A stretch of 64,000 nt of DNA from Desulfuromonadaceae bacterium (GCA_028681335.1 JAQUIT010000006.1:1-64000); one strand, 5' to 3'. Positions 42,123-50,486 are shown, counted from the first letter of the stretch. Numbers and translations: made by a program. The notes: generated from the sequence alone by a model not told the origin.

Positions 42123-43103
42123 ATGAACTTGACCGATACCTTCAATCGCCAGATAAACTACCTGCGCCTCTCGGTGACGGATCGCTGCAACATGCGTTGT
42201 TTTTACTGCATGCCGGCAGAGGGGGTGCAGAACATCGGCCATGATGCGGTGCTCTCCTATGAAGAGCTACAGCTGATCGCCGAGAGTGCCGTCAGTTTAG
42301 GGATCGAAAAAATCCGGATCACCGGCGGAGAACCAACGGTTCGCGCCGGGATTGTGCAGTTTATGGCCGGATTGGCTGCGATCCCCGGCTTGCGTCACCT
42401 GGCCCTGACGACCAACGGTCAACTGCTGGAGAAGATGGCTTCAGAGCTGTATCAGGCCGGGGTGCAACGACTGAACGTGAGCCTGGATTCGCTCAATCCG
42501 CAGACGTTTCATAAAATCACCCGTGGCGGGGATCTGACCAAGGTTCTGGCTGGTCTCGATGCAGCGGTGGATGCCGGTTTTCCGCCACCCAAAATAAATA
42601 TCGTCATCATGCGGGGGATAAACGACGCCGAGATCCTTGATTTTGCCGAACTGACCCGCAGCCGCGGCAATTCGGTCCGCTTTATCGAGTACATGCCGGC
42701 GGTAAAGGATGATGGATGGCAACGACTCTGTTTCCCTGGCGAGGAGGTGCTGCAAAGGATCAGGGAACGATACTCCCTTGAATCGGTGAACAAAGGGAAC
42801 TTTGCCGGGCCGTCCCAGGATTTTCGCATCCCCGGTGCCACAGGGAGCATCGGCATCATTACCGCCGTGTCAGGTCACTTCTGCAGCGACTGCAACCGGA
42901 TTCGTGTCACGGCCCGCGGGCAGGCAAAGGGGTGTCTTTTCAGTGATGAAAAGACAGATCTGGCCCCGTTTCTGCGGCCGCCAGACCGGGAAGGCCTGGC
43001 AAAAGTGCTACAGGAAATTGTGCAGTCAAAACCTGAAGGTCACGGCATCAGGTGCGGCGAATACTCTCACAGCAACTTCAGCATGGCCCAGATAGGAGGA
43101 TGA
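42123..43103 (+). CDS. moaA: GTP 3',8-cyclase
   Basis: 326 aa radical-SAM enzyme of molybdopterin synthesis. The SAM cluster cysteines are C22, C26 and C29 (RCNMRCFYCMP). The C-terminal cluster ligands are CSDCNRIRV and GQAKGCLF. It ends in the catalytic GG (SMAQIGG). 28 nt after acr3 and directly before a decayed MOSC gene with its own ribosome site. It supplies cofactor for molybdoenzymes, one of which is encoded at 44177-46429. Confidence 0.96.
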   Translation: MNLTDTFNRQINYLRLSVTDRCNMRCFYCMPAEGVQNIGHDAVLSYEELQLIAESAVSLGIEKIRITGGEPTVRAGIVQFMAGLAAIPGLRHLALTTNGQLLEKMASELYQAGVQRLNVSLDSLNPQTFHKITRGGDLTKVLAGLDAAVDAGFPPPKINIVIMRGINDAEILDFAELTRSRGNSVRFIEYMPAVKDDGWQRLCFPGEEVLQRIRERYSLESVNKGNFAGPSQDFRIPGATGSIGIITAVSGHFCSDCNRIRVTARGQAKGCLFSDEKTDLAPFLRPPDREGLAKVLQEIVQSKPEGHGIRCGEYSHSNFSMAQIGG

Positions 43104-43106
43104 TAA

Positions 43107-43226
43107 ATGGCTGAGGTAGTCGCTGCCTGCGTCAGCGAGAACAAGGGCAAGCAAAAAGCCGGTCGCATCTGTGCAACTGCGGGTGGACCAGGGTATCGCG
43201 TAGAGGATGCCCATGCCGGTGACTAG
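43107..43226 (+). pseudogene. MOSC-domain gene remnant
   Basis: A good AGGAGG stands before ATG 43107, and the frame opens MAEVVAACVSENKGKQK, as MOSC proteins do. It then loses frame: the next 15 residues match only when read one base over (KKPVASVQLRVDQGIA). The original frame returns for EDAHAGD, a MOSC hallmark, followed by TAG at 43224. Two small indels and a truncation leave 39 codons. MOSC genes usually sit beside moaA, which supports the reading. Confidence 0.75.
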
Positions 43227-43278
43227 ACGTAAACGCGAGGACCTGATAGAAAAGTAATGAATAACACATATCTGGCAT

Positions 43279-43307
43279 AAAAAAGGCCGGCGGAGGGAAC
43301 CGCCGGC
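43279..43307 (-). terminator. Terminator of the molybdoenzyme operon
   Basis: On the minus strand GCCGGCGG pairs with CCGCCGGC around six bases, followed by six T residues. It lies 45 nt after the ferredoxin subunit stop. Confidence 0.9.
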
Positions 43308-43351
43308 ATAACAGGGAGGAGGGTTATATGAATATATCCCGGTTCTACAAT

Positions 43352-44116
43352 TTAGCTAAGCTTAAAACTACCTAACTGTTTAAGGGACGGCCGCAACATC
43401 CTTGCCATGAAGATGCGCCGGTAGTTGACCTCGGCCAGTGCTGTAGGCGTTGAGTTCTGGGTCAGCAGACTTATATCCTTTTTCTTGCCATAGTAACGGA
43501 CATTAGGCCCGATCTTTACTTTGGCGCTTTCCAGCCTGACAGCCCCCTTGCCAACATATTGGGAAATCTCCGCTTTTTTATCGTTTAAATCACCACAAAT
43601 ACGTGCTCGGGCAAGACAGGTCTGAACACAAGCCGGTTCAAGCCCAACAGCTGTTCGTTCAACACAGAGCGTGCATTTGTCCGCTTTGGGGACGCCACCC
43701 TCTTCGAACAGATAGCGCGCCGTATAGGGGCAACTATCGGCGCAGGCTCCACACCCGAGACAGCGTTCTTTGTCAATTTGCACTGTGCCGTTAAATGGGT
43801 CTTTCCACGTAGCGGCAACGCTTAGCGTCTTTTTCTCACCGGTTTTGGGGTCGCTGAAAGTGACCGCAACCTTGTCGGCCGGGCAGCTTTCGACACAAAC
43901 CGGGCTGTCGCAATGATTGCAGAGGCCGACGTAATAGGTGGAAGCCAAACCGTGCGGAGTAGCATCGGGGCCGAGGCGCTCAACCCAGTTTCTGCGCTGT
44001 TTCCTGTTTGCGCTGTCCAGGCCGACGGGGACGTCCCATTCTGCCCTGCAGGCGACGCTGCAGGCATGACAGCCGACGCACTTGTTCAGATCTATGACCA
44101 TACCGTATTGACTCAT
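43352..44116 (-). CDS. Four-cluster ferredoxin subunit of a molybdoenzyme
   Basis: 254 aa of the NrfC/PhsB/DmsB type. Four [4Fe-4S] sites are visible: CVGCHACSVACRAEW, CNHCDSPVCVESCP, CLGCGACADSCPY and CTLCVER...ACVQTC. No signal peptide, so it would be co-exported with the TAT-signal-bearing catalytic subunit. It relays electrons to the molybdopterin centre. No NrfD-like membrane gene follows; a terminator does. Confidence 0.94.
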   Translation of the reverse strand: MSQYGMVIDLNKCVGCHACSVACRAEWDVPVGLDSANRKQRRNWVERLGPDATPHGLASTYYVGLCNHCDSPVCVESCPADKVAVTFSDPKTGEKKTLSVAATWKDPFNGTVQIDKERCLGCGACADSCPYTARYLFEEGGVPKADKCTLCVERTAVGLEPACVQTCLARARICGDLNDKKAEISQYVGKGAVRLESAKVKIGPNVRYYGKKKDISLLTQNSTPTALAEVNYRRIFMARMLRPSLKQLGSFKLS

Positions 44117-44176
44117 AATTATCTCTCCATCGCTCTATGTTTCAGAAGGACTCACCGGTAATAATGCCCGATTCGT

Positions 44177-46429
44177 TCAGGCAGGAATACTGAGCACCTT
44201 GCCATCTTTCATGATCCGCACAAAACTGGTACGCATCCCGTGCGCACCGGTTTCCGGGTCAACCGCCGGATTAGTGATCAATGCCTGATCATCAAACCCC
44301 TTGTTCACACCATTGGTCATGGCTGGATTTTTTGTACCGTAGCCATGGGCGGTAAAGATCGTATCTTTGCGAATACCCAAGGTAACCTTAAGGACGCCGG
44401 CTTTTACTGAGACAACGCCATCCTGATTGACCAGATTGATCCTGTCACCGTTTTTCAGGCCAAGCTTTTCTGCCGTTGTCTGATTCAGCCAGATAGGATT
44501 CTCCGGTATCTCCGCGTTCAACCAGACATTATTCATCGTACGGTTAAAGGTATGGACCGGCACTCTGCCGTACACCAACCGGGCAAAACCCTGTGGTGGT
44601 TCCGCCACAGGAGTATAGCTCGGCGCGCCTGAATAGCCAGCATCAGCCAGATCTTCATTGAAAAACCTGACCGGATAGACCATGCCATACGGGTCCGTAC
44701 CCGACTGCAGGTGAATGCCGTCCTCTTTCCTGATTTGGGCCACAGAAAGTTGGGCACCGGCCAGAATCTTGTCTACCATCGCTTCAGCGGAGGGGGCCGG
44801 AATCTGTTTGGTGTGTCCAAGTCGTTTTGCCAATTCATTCGTAATCCAGACCGAATCTTTGCGCTGATGATCGGCAGAGACTGACGAGACAAGCGGCATG
44901 CGCGGGGCAATGTACTGTTGATGCTTGTCGTTAAGGTCCCACTGAACTCCGGTTTTCACGATATCGTACCTTTCCAGGTAGGAGAGTTCCGGCAGCAGAA
45001 TATCGGCGTACATGGTAATGTCCGTCGGCATGACATCAACCACCATGACAAAATCCATCTGCTGCAGCATTTTTATGGTTTCCTGTTGACCAGGAATAGT
45101 CTGGATCGGGTTCTGCCCCCAGGTGATACATGCCTTGATCGCATAAGGCTTGCCGGATATTGCCGTATCCCTCAGCATCTGGGTCGGAGTACCGGGAGGT
45201 GAGAACTGGTGTTTTTCAGCCATTTTATGCAGAGCAAACTCTTCGGCATGTTCAGCGCCGATATCAGGCCAGGCAACCTTGCCCAGCTTGGGCCCTTTGG
45301 GTACGACAAAGCCTCCCTTGGTACCGATGGCTCCCAGTAAGCCGGTAAGACAGGCCAGCGCCCGTTCGCGCTGAAAATCAGTACCGTACCAGGTAACGTG
45401 GCGGCCGGGATGAATAGACACATGGGGGGCATTTGTGGCAAGGAGATCGGCAACTTCCTTGATCTGCGCAGCAGGAACATCACAGATTTTTGCCGCCCAA
45501 TCCAGCTCGGCATGGGCGATAGCTTTGGCAAACTTGTCAAAACCCTCACCGTTCTTCTGCACATAAGCGCTGTCGTAGGTCTTTTTCTTGACCAGGTAGT
45601 TCATCACCGCCAGCAGGAAGGCGGTATCAGTACCAGGTTTGATCTGTACCCAGACATCTGCCTTCGCTGCCGAAGATGAAAAACGTGGGTCAACAACAAT
45701 CAACTTTGCACCGTTTTCAAGCCCCTTCAGGTATTGCTTAACATGGGAAACATGGATGTTTTCGCCGATATGCGTACCAACCAGGAGAATAGCCTTGGCA
45801 TTCGGCATATCAACATTTTCACCGGCCTGAACACCAAAGGTGTTGATATACGCCATATCACGCGGACCGCGGCATTGAAAGAAGGAAGCCTCTGAGTTAT
45901 TGGGAGTACCGACCACTTTCTCAAAGTAGTGCATCGGATAGGTGGCAGAAGCGCCATGAGGAAATATGGCAATTCCTTGCGGCCCATTGTTTTTGATAAC
46001 ACCCTGCAGGCGCGATGCGCATTCGTCCAAAGCCTCATCCCACGAGATACGCTTCCATACCGGTGCACCACGCTTGCCGACATTTTTCAACGGATATTTG
46101 AGGCGATCCGGGTCGTAGAGCAGTTTGACTCCGGCATTGCCGCGTGCACAGATACTTGCACCGTTATCAATACTTTTGGGGTTGCCTTCCAGCTTCACCA
46201 GTTTACCGTCACGCAGTTTGCCGACAAGCTGGCAACGCCAGAAGCACATTTCACAGACGCCTCCTGTAACAGTGGTGGTATCGCCAAAGCTGCCGGGGGC
46301 GGTAAACGGTTTTCTAACAAAACCGGACCGGGCCTGCGCCCCTGAGGCCAGCCACGTTGACAGCGCAGTTGTCAACGCTGCAGAGGCCGACGCCTGCAGG
46401 AAACTCCTTCGGGTCATCTGAAATGCCAT
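44177..46429 (-). CDS. TAT-exported molybdopterin oxidoreductase (Psr/Phs/Arr-like)
   Basis: 750 aa from ATG 46429, with GGAGG eight bases upstream. The TAT motif MTRRSFLQ is at residues 5-12. The [4Fe-4S] ligands are C59, C62, C66 and C94 (C-x2-C-x3-C-x27-C). Cys186 in FFQCRGPRDMA is a candidate Mo ligand, as in thiosulfate, polysulfide and arsenate reductases. The C-terminal MopB domain contains NVWLNAEIPENPIWLNQ. The substrate (sulfur, selenium or arsenic oxyanion) is not decided by sequence. It follows its TorD-like chaperone gene. Confidence 0.92.
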   Translation of the reverse strand: MAFQMTRRSFLQASASAALTTALSTWLASGAQARSGFVRKPFTAPGSFGDTTTVTGGVCEMCFWRCQLVGKLRDGKLVKLEGNPKSIDNGASICARGNAGVKLLYDPDRLKYPLKNVGKRGAPVWKRISWDEALDECASRLQGVIKNNGPQGIAIFPHGASATYPMHYFEKVVGTPNNSEASFFQCRGPRDMAYINTFGVQAGENVDMPNAKAILLVGTHIGENIHVSHVKQYLKGLENGAKLIVVDPRFSSSAAKADVWVQIKPGTDTAFLLAVMNYLVKKKTYDSAYVQKNGEGFDKFAKAIAHAELDWAAKICDVPAAQIKEVADLLATNAPHVSIHPGRHVTWYGTDFQRERALACLTGLLGAIGTKGGFVVPKGPKLGKVAWPDIGAEHAEEFALHKMAEKHQFSPPGTPTQMLRDTAISGKPYAIKACITWGQNPIQTIPGQQETIKMLQQMDFVMVVDVMPTDITMYADILLPELSYLERYDIVKTGVQWDLNDKHQQYIAPRMPLVSSVSADHQRKDSVWITNELAKRLGHTKQIPAPSAEAMVDKILAGAQLSVAQIRKEDGIHLQSGTDPYGMVYPVRFFNEDLADAGYSGAPSYTPVAEPPQGFARLVYGRVPVHTFNRTMNNVWLNAEIPENPIWLNQTTAEKLGLKNGDRINLVNQDGVVSVKAGVLKVTLGIRKDTIFTAHGYGTKNPAMTNGVNKGFDDQALITNPAVDPETGAHGMRTSFVRIMKDGKVLSIPA

Positions 46430-46430
46430 A

Positions 46431-46997
46431 CTACGGTTCCTCCCTGGTAAAAAAGTCAACCAATGTGAGTAGTGTTGAATAAAACTGGTTTGTGGATCCA
46501 CTGAGAACACGTTCCCTGAAAAGCGGGAACCATCTGCGGAAATGTTCGTTTAAAAACTGTTCAGCCTTATCACCCTGCTGCTCTTCAATCAACAGGGCAA
46601 GAAATTCAAGCTCCAACACCAGATGATCCGGAATATCTCCTTCTCCCTCAACATCAAAACCATGCAGCTGGTAAAACTGTTTCACCCATACAGCCGACTG
46701 GCCGTACAAATTCCCTTCATGGTCAAGATAAATAGAGCTGTATGGCGGGGCAATCACTGCGGGTGCAGCGTTTATGAACAACCGGGTATACTCTATCTGC
46801 AACAATTCAAGCCCGTCCGACTCGGCATTGTAATTCCAGTGCAAGCCTGTGGCATCACTGTTAAGGGCAAGGTTCTGTTTAATATTCCCCAGCAGATCAA
46901 AATATGGCTCAGTGAGCCACGCCTGCTCGGGGTAGCGAAAGGATTGTGCCAAAAAGCGATATAACGACGCAGGAGTTTCTGATTGAGGACAGTTCAT
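46431..46997 (-). CDS. TorD/DmsD-family chaperone
   Basis: 188 aa from ATG 46997. A TTG at 47033 would add 12 residues but lies 2 nt from repeat copy D and has no ribosome site. Helical protein with the family pattern LYRFLAQSFRYPEQ, EYTRLFINAAPAVIAPPYSS and PDHLVLELEFLALLIEEQ. It binds the TAT signal and guides cofactor loading of the molybdoenzyme encoded immediately downstream (1 nt gap). The upstream region is interrupted by a repeat that may have replaced the original leader. Confidence 0.9.
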   Translation of the reverse strand: MNCPQSETPASLYRFLAQSFRYPEQAWLTEPYFDLLGNIKQNLALNSDATGLHWNYNAESDGLELLQIEYTRLFINAAPAVIAPPYSSIYLDHEGNLYGQSAVWVKQFYQLHGFDVEGEGDIPDHLVLELEFLALLIEEQQGDKAEQFLNEHFRRWFPLFRERVLSGSTNQFYSTLLTLVDFFTREEP

Positions 46998-47035
46998 TGG
47001 CAGCCGGTCCGTTTTTTGGGTATTTGTTTTCAAAG

Positions 47036-47073
47036 CCCCCTCCCTTGACGGGAAGGGGTTGGAGGGATGGTGA
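47036..47073 (+). repeat. GC-rich dispersed repeat, copy D
   Basis: Begins CCCCCTCCCTTGACGGGAAG and ends GGAGGGATGGTG. It lies between the TorD-like gene and the small protein gene at 47116. Same orientation as copies A and B. Confidence 0.82.
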
Positions 47074-47115
47074 TCAATACAGTTCCTGAAAAGATTGCAT
47101 CTCTTCGGGATTTAC

Positions 47116-47397
47116 CTAGCACCCCTGCATGGTTGCAGCCTTATCAACCCTGACGGTGTCGCCGGCTTTAAGTTCGTCAGCAGTACGAGCCTTGATCGTT
47201 ACTTTGGTGCCGTCAACGGCAGTAACCTTTCCGGCTTTGCCGTTCAGCTTAACACCAGCACCTTTTTTCAGTTTGGCATCGGAGCCCATATCAACAACAG
47301 CGGCACCATCGGCAACGGAAACGACCTTACCTTCGGCGGCGAAAGCAGCAGTGGCAGCAAACAGTGACAGGGCCAGCACAATGATTGTTTTTTTCAT
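47116..47397 (-). CDS. Small exported beta-rich protein ending in Gly-Cys
   Basis: 93 aa from ATG 47397, with AAGGAG ten bases upstream. A signal peptide (KKTIIVLALSLFAATAAFA) precedes a small beta-rich domain with repeated V-D/G turns (GKVVSVADGAAVVDMGS, GKVTAVDGTKVTIKA, LKAGDTVRVDKA). The final residues are MQGC, the only cysteine. Pattern and size resemble the 25174 protein. Function unknown. It is coded between a porin operon and the molybdoenzyme chaperone. Confidence 0.75.
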   Translation of the reverse strand: MKKTIIVLALSLFAATAAFAAEGKVVSVADGAAVVDMGSDAKLKKGAGVKLNGKAGKVTAVDGTKVTIKARTADELKAGDTVRVDKAATMQGC

Positions 47398-47557
47398 TAG
47401 ATGTGTTCTCCTTTTAATGTGATGAGCATGGGTGGTCAGCCAAATACCTGACTTGTGCCGGATGTTCCTGTTTTTTCCTGTAAATGTAAAACGAATGTTT
47501 GGCATAGCCAAACAACAAACAGGAATAGTGACCCTCTTTGACAGTACCAGACGGTTA

Positions 47558-47848
47558 TCAGTCTGAGATCGGCTTGGCGTTCCATTTAACACGAACAGAC
47601 GGCTTTTTTTCAGGTGTCTTTTCAGTCAGCTTCTCGTCCGCTCTGGTTGGCGGCGTTTCACCTTTTTGAAGCTGCTGCGACGATGTCCCGCTGACATACT
47701 GCCATGAGTTGACGGTCTGGCTCGGTTCATCAAGAATAACGGTCTGCGTCTTGCCGGAACGATAGGTTATCACCAGTGAATCAGCCTGACAGGTGCTTGT
47801 GGCAAACAAAATCAGGGCGAAGGCAGAAATAGCGGAAGCTGGACTCAT
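47558..47848 (-). CDS. Small exported protein of unknown function
   Basis: 96 aa. AAGGAG lies nine bases before the ATG. A signal peptide (SPASAISAFALILFATSTCQA) precedes a short beta segment (SLVITYRSGKTQTVILDEPS) and a charged Lys/Glu/Pro-rich tail. No family recognised. It lies 69 nt after the porin stop, with a hairpin between, and 161 nt before the 47397 start. Confidence 0.7.
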   Translation of the reverse strand: MSPASAISAFALILFATSTCQADSLVITYRSGKTQTVILDEPSQTVNSWQYVSGTSSQQLQKGETPPTRADEKLTEKTPEKKPSVRVKWNAKPISD

Positions 47849-47881
47849 AAGGGTACATTCTCCTTGCAGAAGGTTAGAGTT

Positions 47882-47906
47882 GGGTGCCGGAAATTGCCCG
47901 GCACCC
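47882..47906. other. Intercistronic hairpin without U-tract
   Basis: GGGTGCCGG and CCGGCACCC form a perfect 9-bp stem with a 7-nt loop between the porin and the 47558 gene. No T-run follows on the minus strand. It parallels the hairpin after the other porin (25573-25608). Confidence 0.7.
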
Positions 47907-47916
47907 TGATTGTTCT

Positions 47917-49350
47917 CTAGAATACCACCTGCAACATCGTACGGAAAGTATCAAAATTCTTGACGCTGGCAAGACCGGTCGTACCTGCAACGGGAAGAGT
48001 TGCCGGGGTATCGAAATCGGTTTTCAAAAATTCACCCGTAATTCGTACCCGCTGATCACCGCTCACATAATAGTTGACGCCGACCCCATATTGTTTGATT
48101 TTCTGGTTGTTCACACCAAGCAGGTGGGCAAATTTCCAGTTTTCAAACAGCGCGTATGGCTGGATTTTACCTGCTTTTCCAACGGTAATCGGTAAAATAT
48201 GTGCAGCCTTAACATAGTAACCTTCCTTCTGGCCGTTCAAACCGCTGATCACCGCAATACGTTCGGCAGAAGCAAAACTTGTCTTGTACGCATCGTCAAA
48301 ATCAGCATTCAGGTACTGGGCGGTAAGCGTCGGAATACCGAATGAAGTTGGATATTCAAACATCATATCAACCGCATAAGCCGTATAATCAACGGTCTCA
48401 TTATTAGTATTTCTCGATGCAACCTTTGTGACAACGGAACCAGCCGGAATTACAGGAGCAGGACCTTGACTTGTCGTGCCGTTTGAGTAGGTAAATACAT
48501 TGGTAGTATTCCTGAATGCAGCGTCCGGTTGAAAAGCCATACCAAAGCCGATATTAAAGACTTTCTTCTCGCCAAAATAGGTGCCTTGATAGCCGGAACC
48601 ACCTTCAGACTCAAGGAAGTCAACGGTTGCTCGACCAACGTACTGAAGACTGGTCTTCGGCGCGGTGGTAGAGGTCGCAATCAGCCCGGCTGTAGGACCG
48701 AGCGGGATCTGTGATGCCGCTGTCCCTTCACGTCCCTGGAATATACCGGCAAAATAGGTGAGCCGTTCGTCCATGAAGCGCCCGGAAGCCACAGCCCCCA
48801 TATCACGACTGAACTTCGCCGGAGAGGTGCCGTACGCACTGTAGACGAACATAGAGCGATCCAGGGAAAGCGGGGCAAAGCAATCATCAAGGTTAGCACG
48901 GGTCAGAGGGATCTTCGTGAGGCCAACCTTCAGGTTGAGATACTCATTCAAGCGGCCAATGGCATAGGCATCAATAACCCGCACATCGCGATCGTTCCAG
49001 TCGGTCTCCTGAGCAGAAAGACCATACATGATCGGCGTTTTGGTCGACCCGGTATTACCGCACGTCTGAATTTTGTATCCCCAGGTTTCATCTATCATGC
49101 CGGTCAAACCAAGACGATTACGCATAAAGTGGATATCGGTGCGGCTTTGATCGCCATTAGGTCCACCACCGTAATCAGTATTTTCCACATAGATCTGCCC
49201 TTTCAGGTCAATCTGTAGAAAACCACCTTCATCACCGAACTCGATGCGTGGTCCTGCCTGTGCCTGAGCCGCAAAACCCAAGCCCAGCAGTAGTGCCGAA
49301 CCTGCCGCCACCGCCTTGCAACTCTGAGAAAATCCCGGTTTTTTCAGCAT
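47917..49350 (-). CDS. Outer-membrane porin (OprO/OprP-like)
   Basis: 477 aa. AAGGAG precedes the ATG. A signal peptide (ending GFAAQAQA) is followed by barrel strands with the phosphate-selective porin pattern: GGFLQIDLKGQIYVEN, DIHFMRNRLGLTGMIDETWGYKIQ, NLKVGLTKIPLTRANL and a C-terminal TMLQVVF. Anion selectivity is typical of the family, which suits an oxyanion substrate of the molybdoenzyme downstream. First gene of a six-gene minus-strand unit ending at the 43279 terminator. The LysR gene diverges from it. Confidence 0.85.
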   Translation of the reverse strand: MLKKPGFSQSCKAVAAGSALLLGLGFAAQAQAGPRIEFGDEGGFLQIDLKGQIYVENTDYGGGPNGDQSRTDIHFMRNRLGLTGMIDETWGYKIQTCGNTGSTKTPIMYGLSAQETDWNDRDVRVIDAYAIGRLNEYLNLKVGLTKIPLTRANLDDCFAPLSLDRSMFVYSAYGTSPAKFSRDMGAVASGRFMDERLTYFAGIFQGREGTAASQIPLGPTAGLIATSTTAPKTSLQYVGRATVDFLESEGGSGYQGTYFGEKKVFNIGFGMAFQPDAAFRNTTNVFTYSNGTTSQGPAPVIPAGSVVTKVASRNTNNETVDYTAYAVDMMFEYPTSFGIPTLTAQYLNADFDDAYKTSFASAERIAVISGLNGQKEGYYVKAAHILPITVGKAGKIQPYALFENWKFAHLLGVNNQKIKQYGVGVNYYVSGDQRVRITGEFLKTDFDTPATLPVAGTTGLASVKNFDTFRTMLQVVF

Positions 49351-49496
49351 GACAATTCTCCTTTTGTCGGGGTATTATCCCGACTGTACAAGAGTGGTAA
49401 TAAATCTGCTGTCATATGTATCAGCTTTGCTGTAAAAGAAAATTGAATGATTGTGATGGCTCGATAACAGATTGTAATAGAAGGAAAACACTATAT

Positions 49497-50411
49497 ATGG
49501 AATCGGTATATCTAAAGACACTGGTAGAAGTGGTAAAGGCTGGCAGCATATCCAAGGCGGCCGATAAGCTCTGCGTCACACAGCCGGCAATTTCACGCCG
49601 CATCAAGTTTATCGAAGAACAGTACGGTTACCCGCTTCTTGATCGCAGCGGACAGACGCTGTTGCTCACAACTGCAGGGAGGCTTGTCTTTGAAAAAGCC
49701 GAAAAACTCCTGGAGATCGAGCGGGAGCTGCTCTCCGGCCTCAAGTCAATGCGGGAAAACAAAAGCATCGCCTTTATCTGCACCCCCACCTTCGGCATTG
49801 TCCACCTGCCAACAATCATGCGGGAATTCATGATGGAATTTAATGACCTGGCAGATCTCTCTTTCATGTTTGACACACCGGGCAAAATTGTCGAAGCGCT
49901 ACGCGATGGCATGTATGACCTTGCTATCATCGAGCATTGCGAATGTTTTGATTTTTCCAACCTGGCAACAGTTGCCCTGCCGGGTGACGAGATGATCTTT
50001 GTCAGCTCTCCAGCACTTGCCATTCCTGCCGGCAATCCCGGCAATGACGCTCTATTCGCACAAAACGTCTTTGTCCGAAAAGAGGGATGTTGTTCAAGAA
50101 CACTTCTTGAGGGCAATCTGCGCGCTATCGGTAGCGAACTCTCGGACTTCAGGAGCTTTGTGGTTATTGATGATCTGCACATGATTATTCAGGTAACACT
50201 TGAGGGGCAGGGGGTGTCGTTTCTCTCCCGCGAGCTTGTACAGGAGCAGCTTGATGCCGGCCTGCTGCGCGAACACCGCATTGATGGCTTTAGACATCAT
50301 CGCAACAGAACCATGATAATCCATGGCGATTGCCATCAGCAACAAAACCCGCCACTTAACTACTTTATAGACATCCTCACCAAACGCTTTGTTTCACCAC
50401 GCTCCTGTTGA
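49497..50411 (+). CDS. LysR-family transcriptional regulator
   Basis: 304 aa from ATG 49497 (MESVYLKTLVEVVKAGSISKAA). AAGGA lies about a dozen bases upstream, and the longer frame to 49416 has no LysR character. N-terminal winged helix-turn-helix (SKAADKLCVTQPAISRRIKF) and C-terminal substrate-binding domain with three cysteines (NVFVRKEGCCSRTLLEG). Divergent from the porin-molybdoenzyme operon across 146 bp, where TATTA...TAATA ends bracket a possible LysR box. It is likely the operon's regulator. Confidence 0.93.
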   Translation: MESVYLKTLVEVVKAGSISKAADKLCVTQPAISRRIKFIEEQYGYPLLDRSGQTLLLTTAGRLVFEKAEKLLEIERELLSGLKSMRENKSIAFICTPTFGIVHLPTIMREFMMEFNDLADLSFMFDTPGKIVEALRDGMYDLAIIEHCECFDFSNLATVALPGDEMIFVSSPALAIPAGNPGNDALFAQNVFVRKEGCCSRTLLEGNLRAIGSELSDFRSFVVIDDLHMIIQVTLEGQGVSFLSRELVQEQLDAGLLREHRIDGFRHHRNRTMIIHGDCHQQQNPPLNYFIDILTKRFVSPRSC

Positions 50412-50442
50412 ACATGGCGCTGTCCCGGCAACAATTCCAACC

Positions 50443-50486
50443 TTGACATTCCATACGCCAAAGACTATATGATTATGTAGTCATAT
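50443..50486 (+). promoter_or_regulatory. ArsR-type promoter/operator of the 50620 exporter operon
   Basis: TTGACA (50443-50448), 17 nt, TATATG (50466-50471) form the promoter. The operator ATATGATTATGTAGTCATAT (50467-50486) overlaps the -10 exactly as at arsR. It matches the arsR operator at 18 of 20 positions. Confidence 0.88.
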
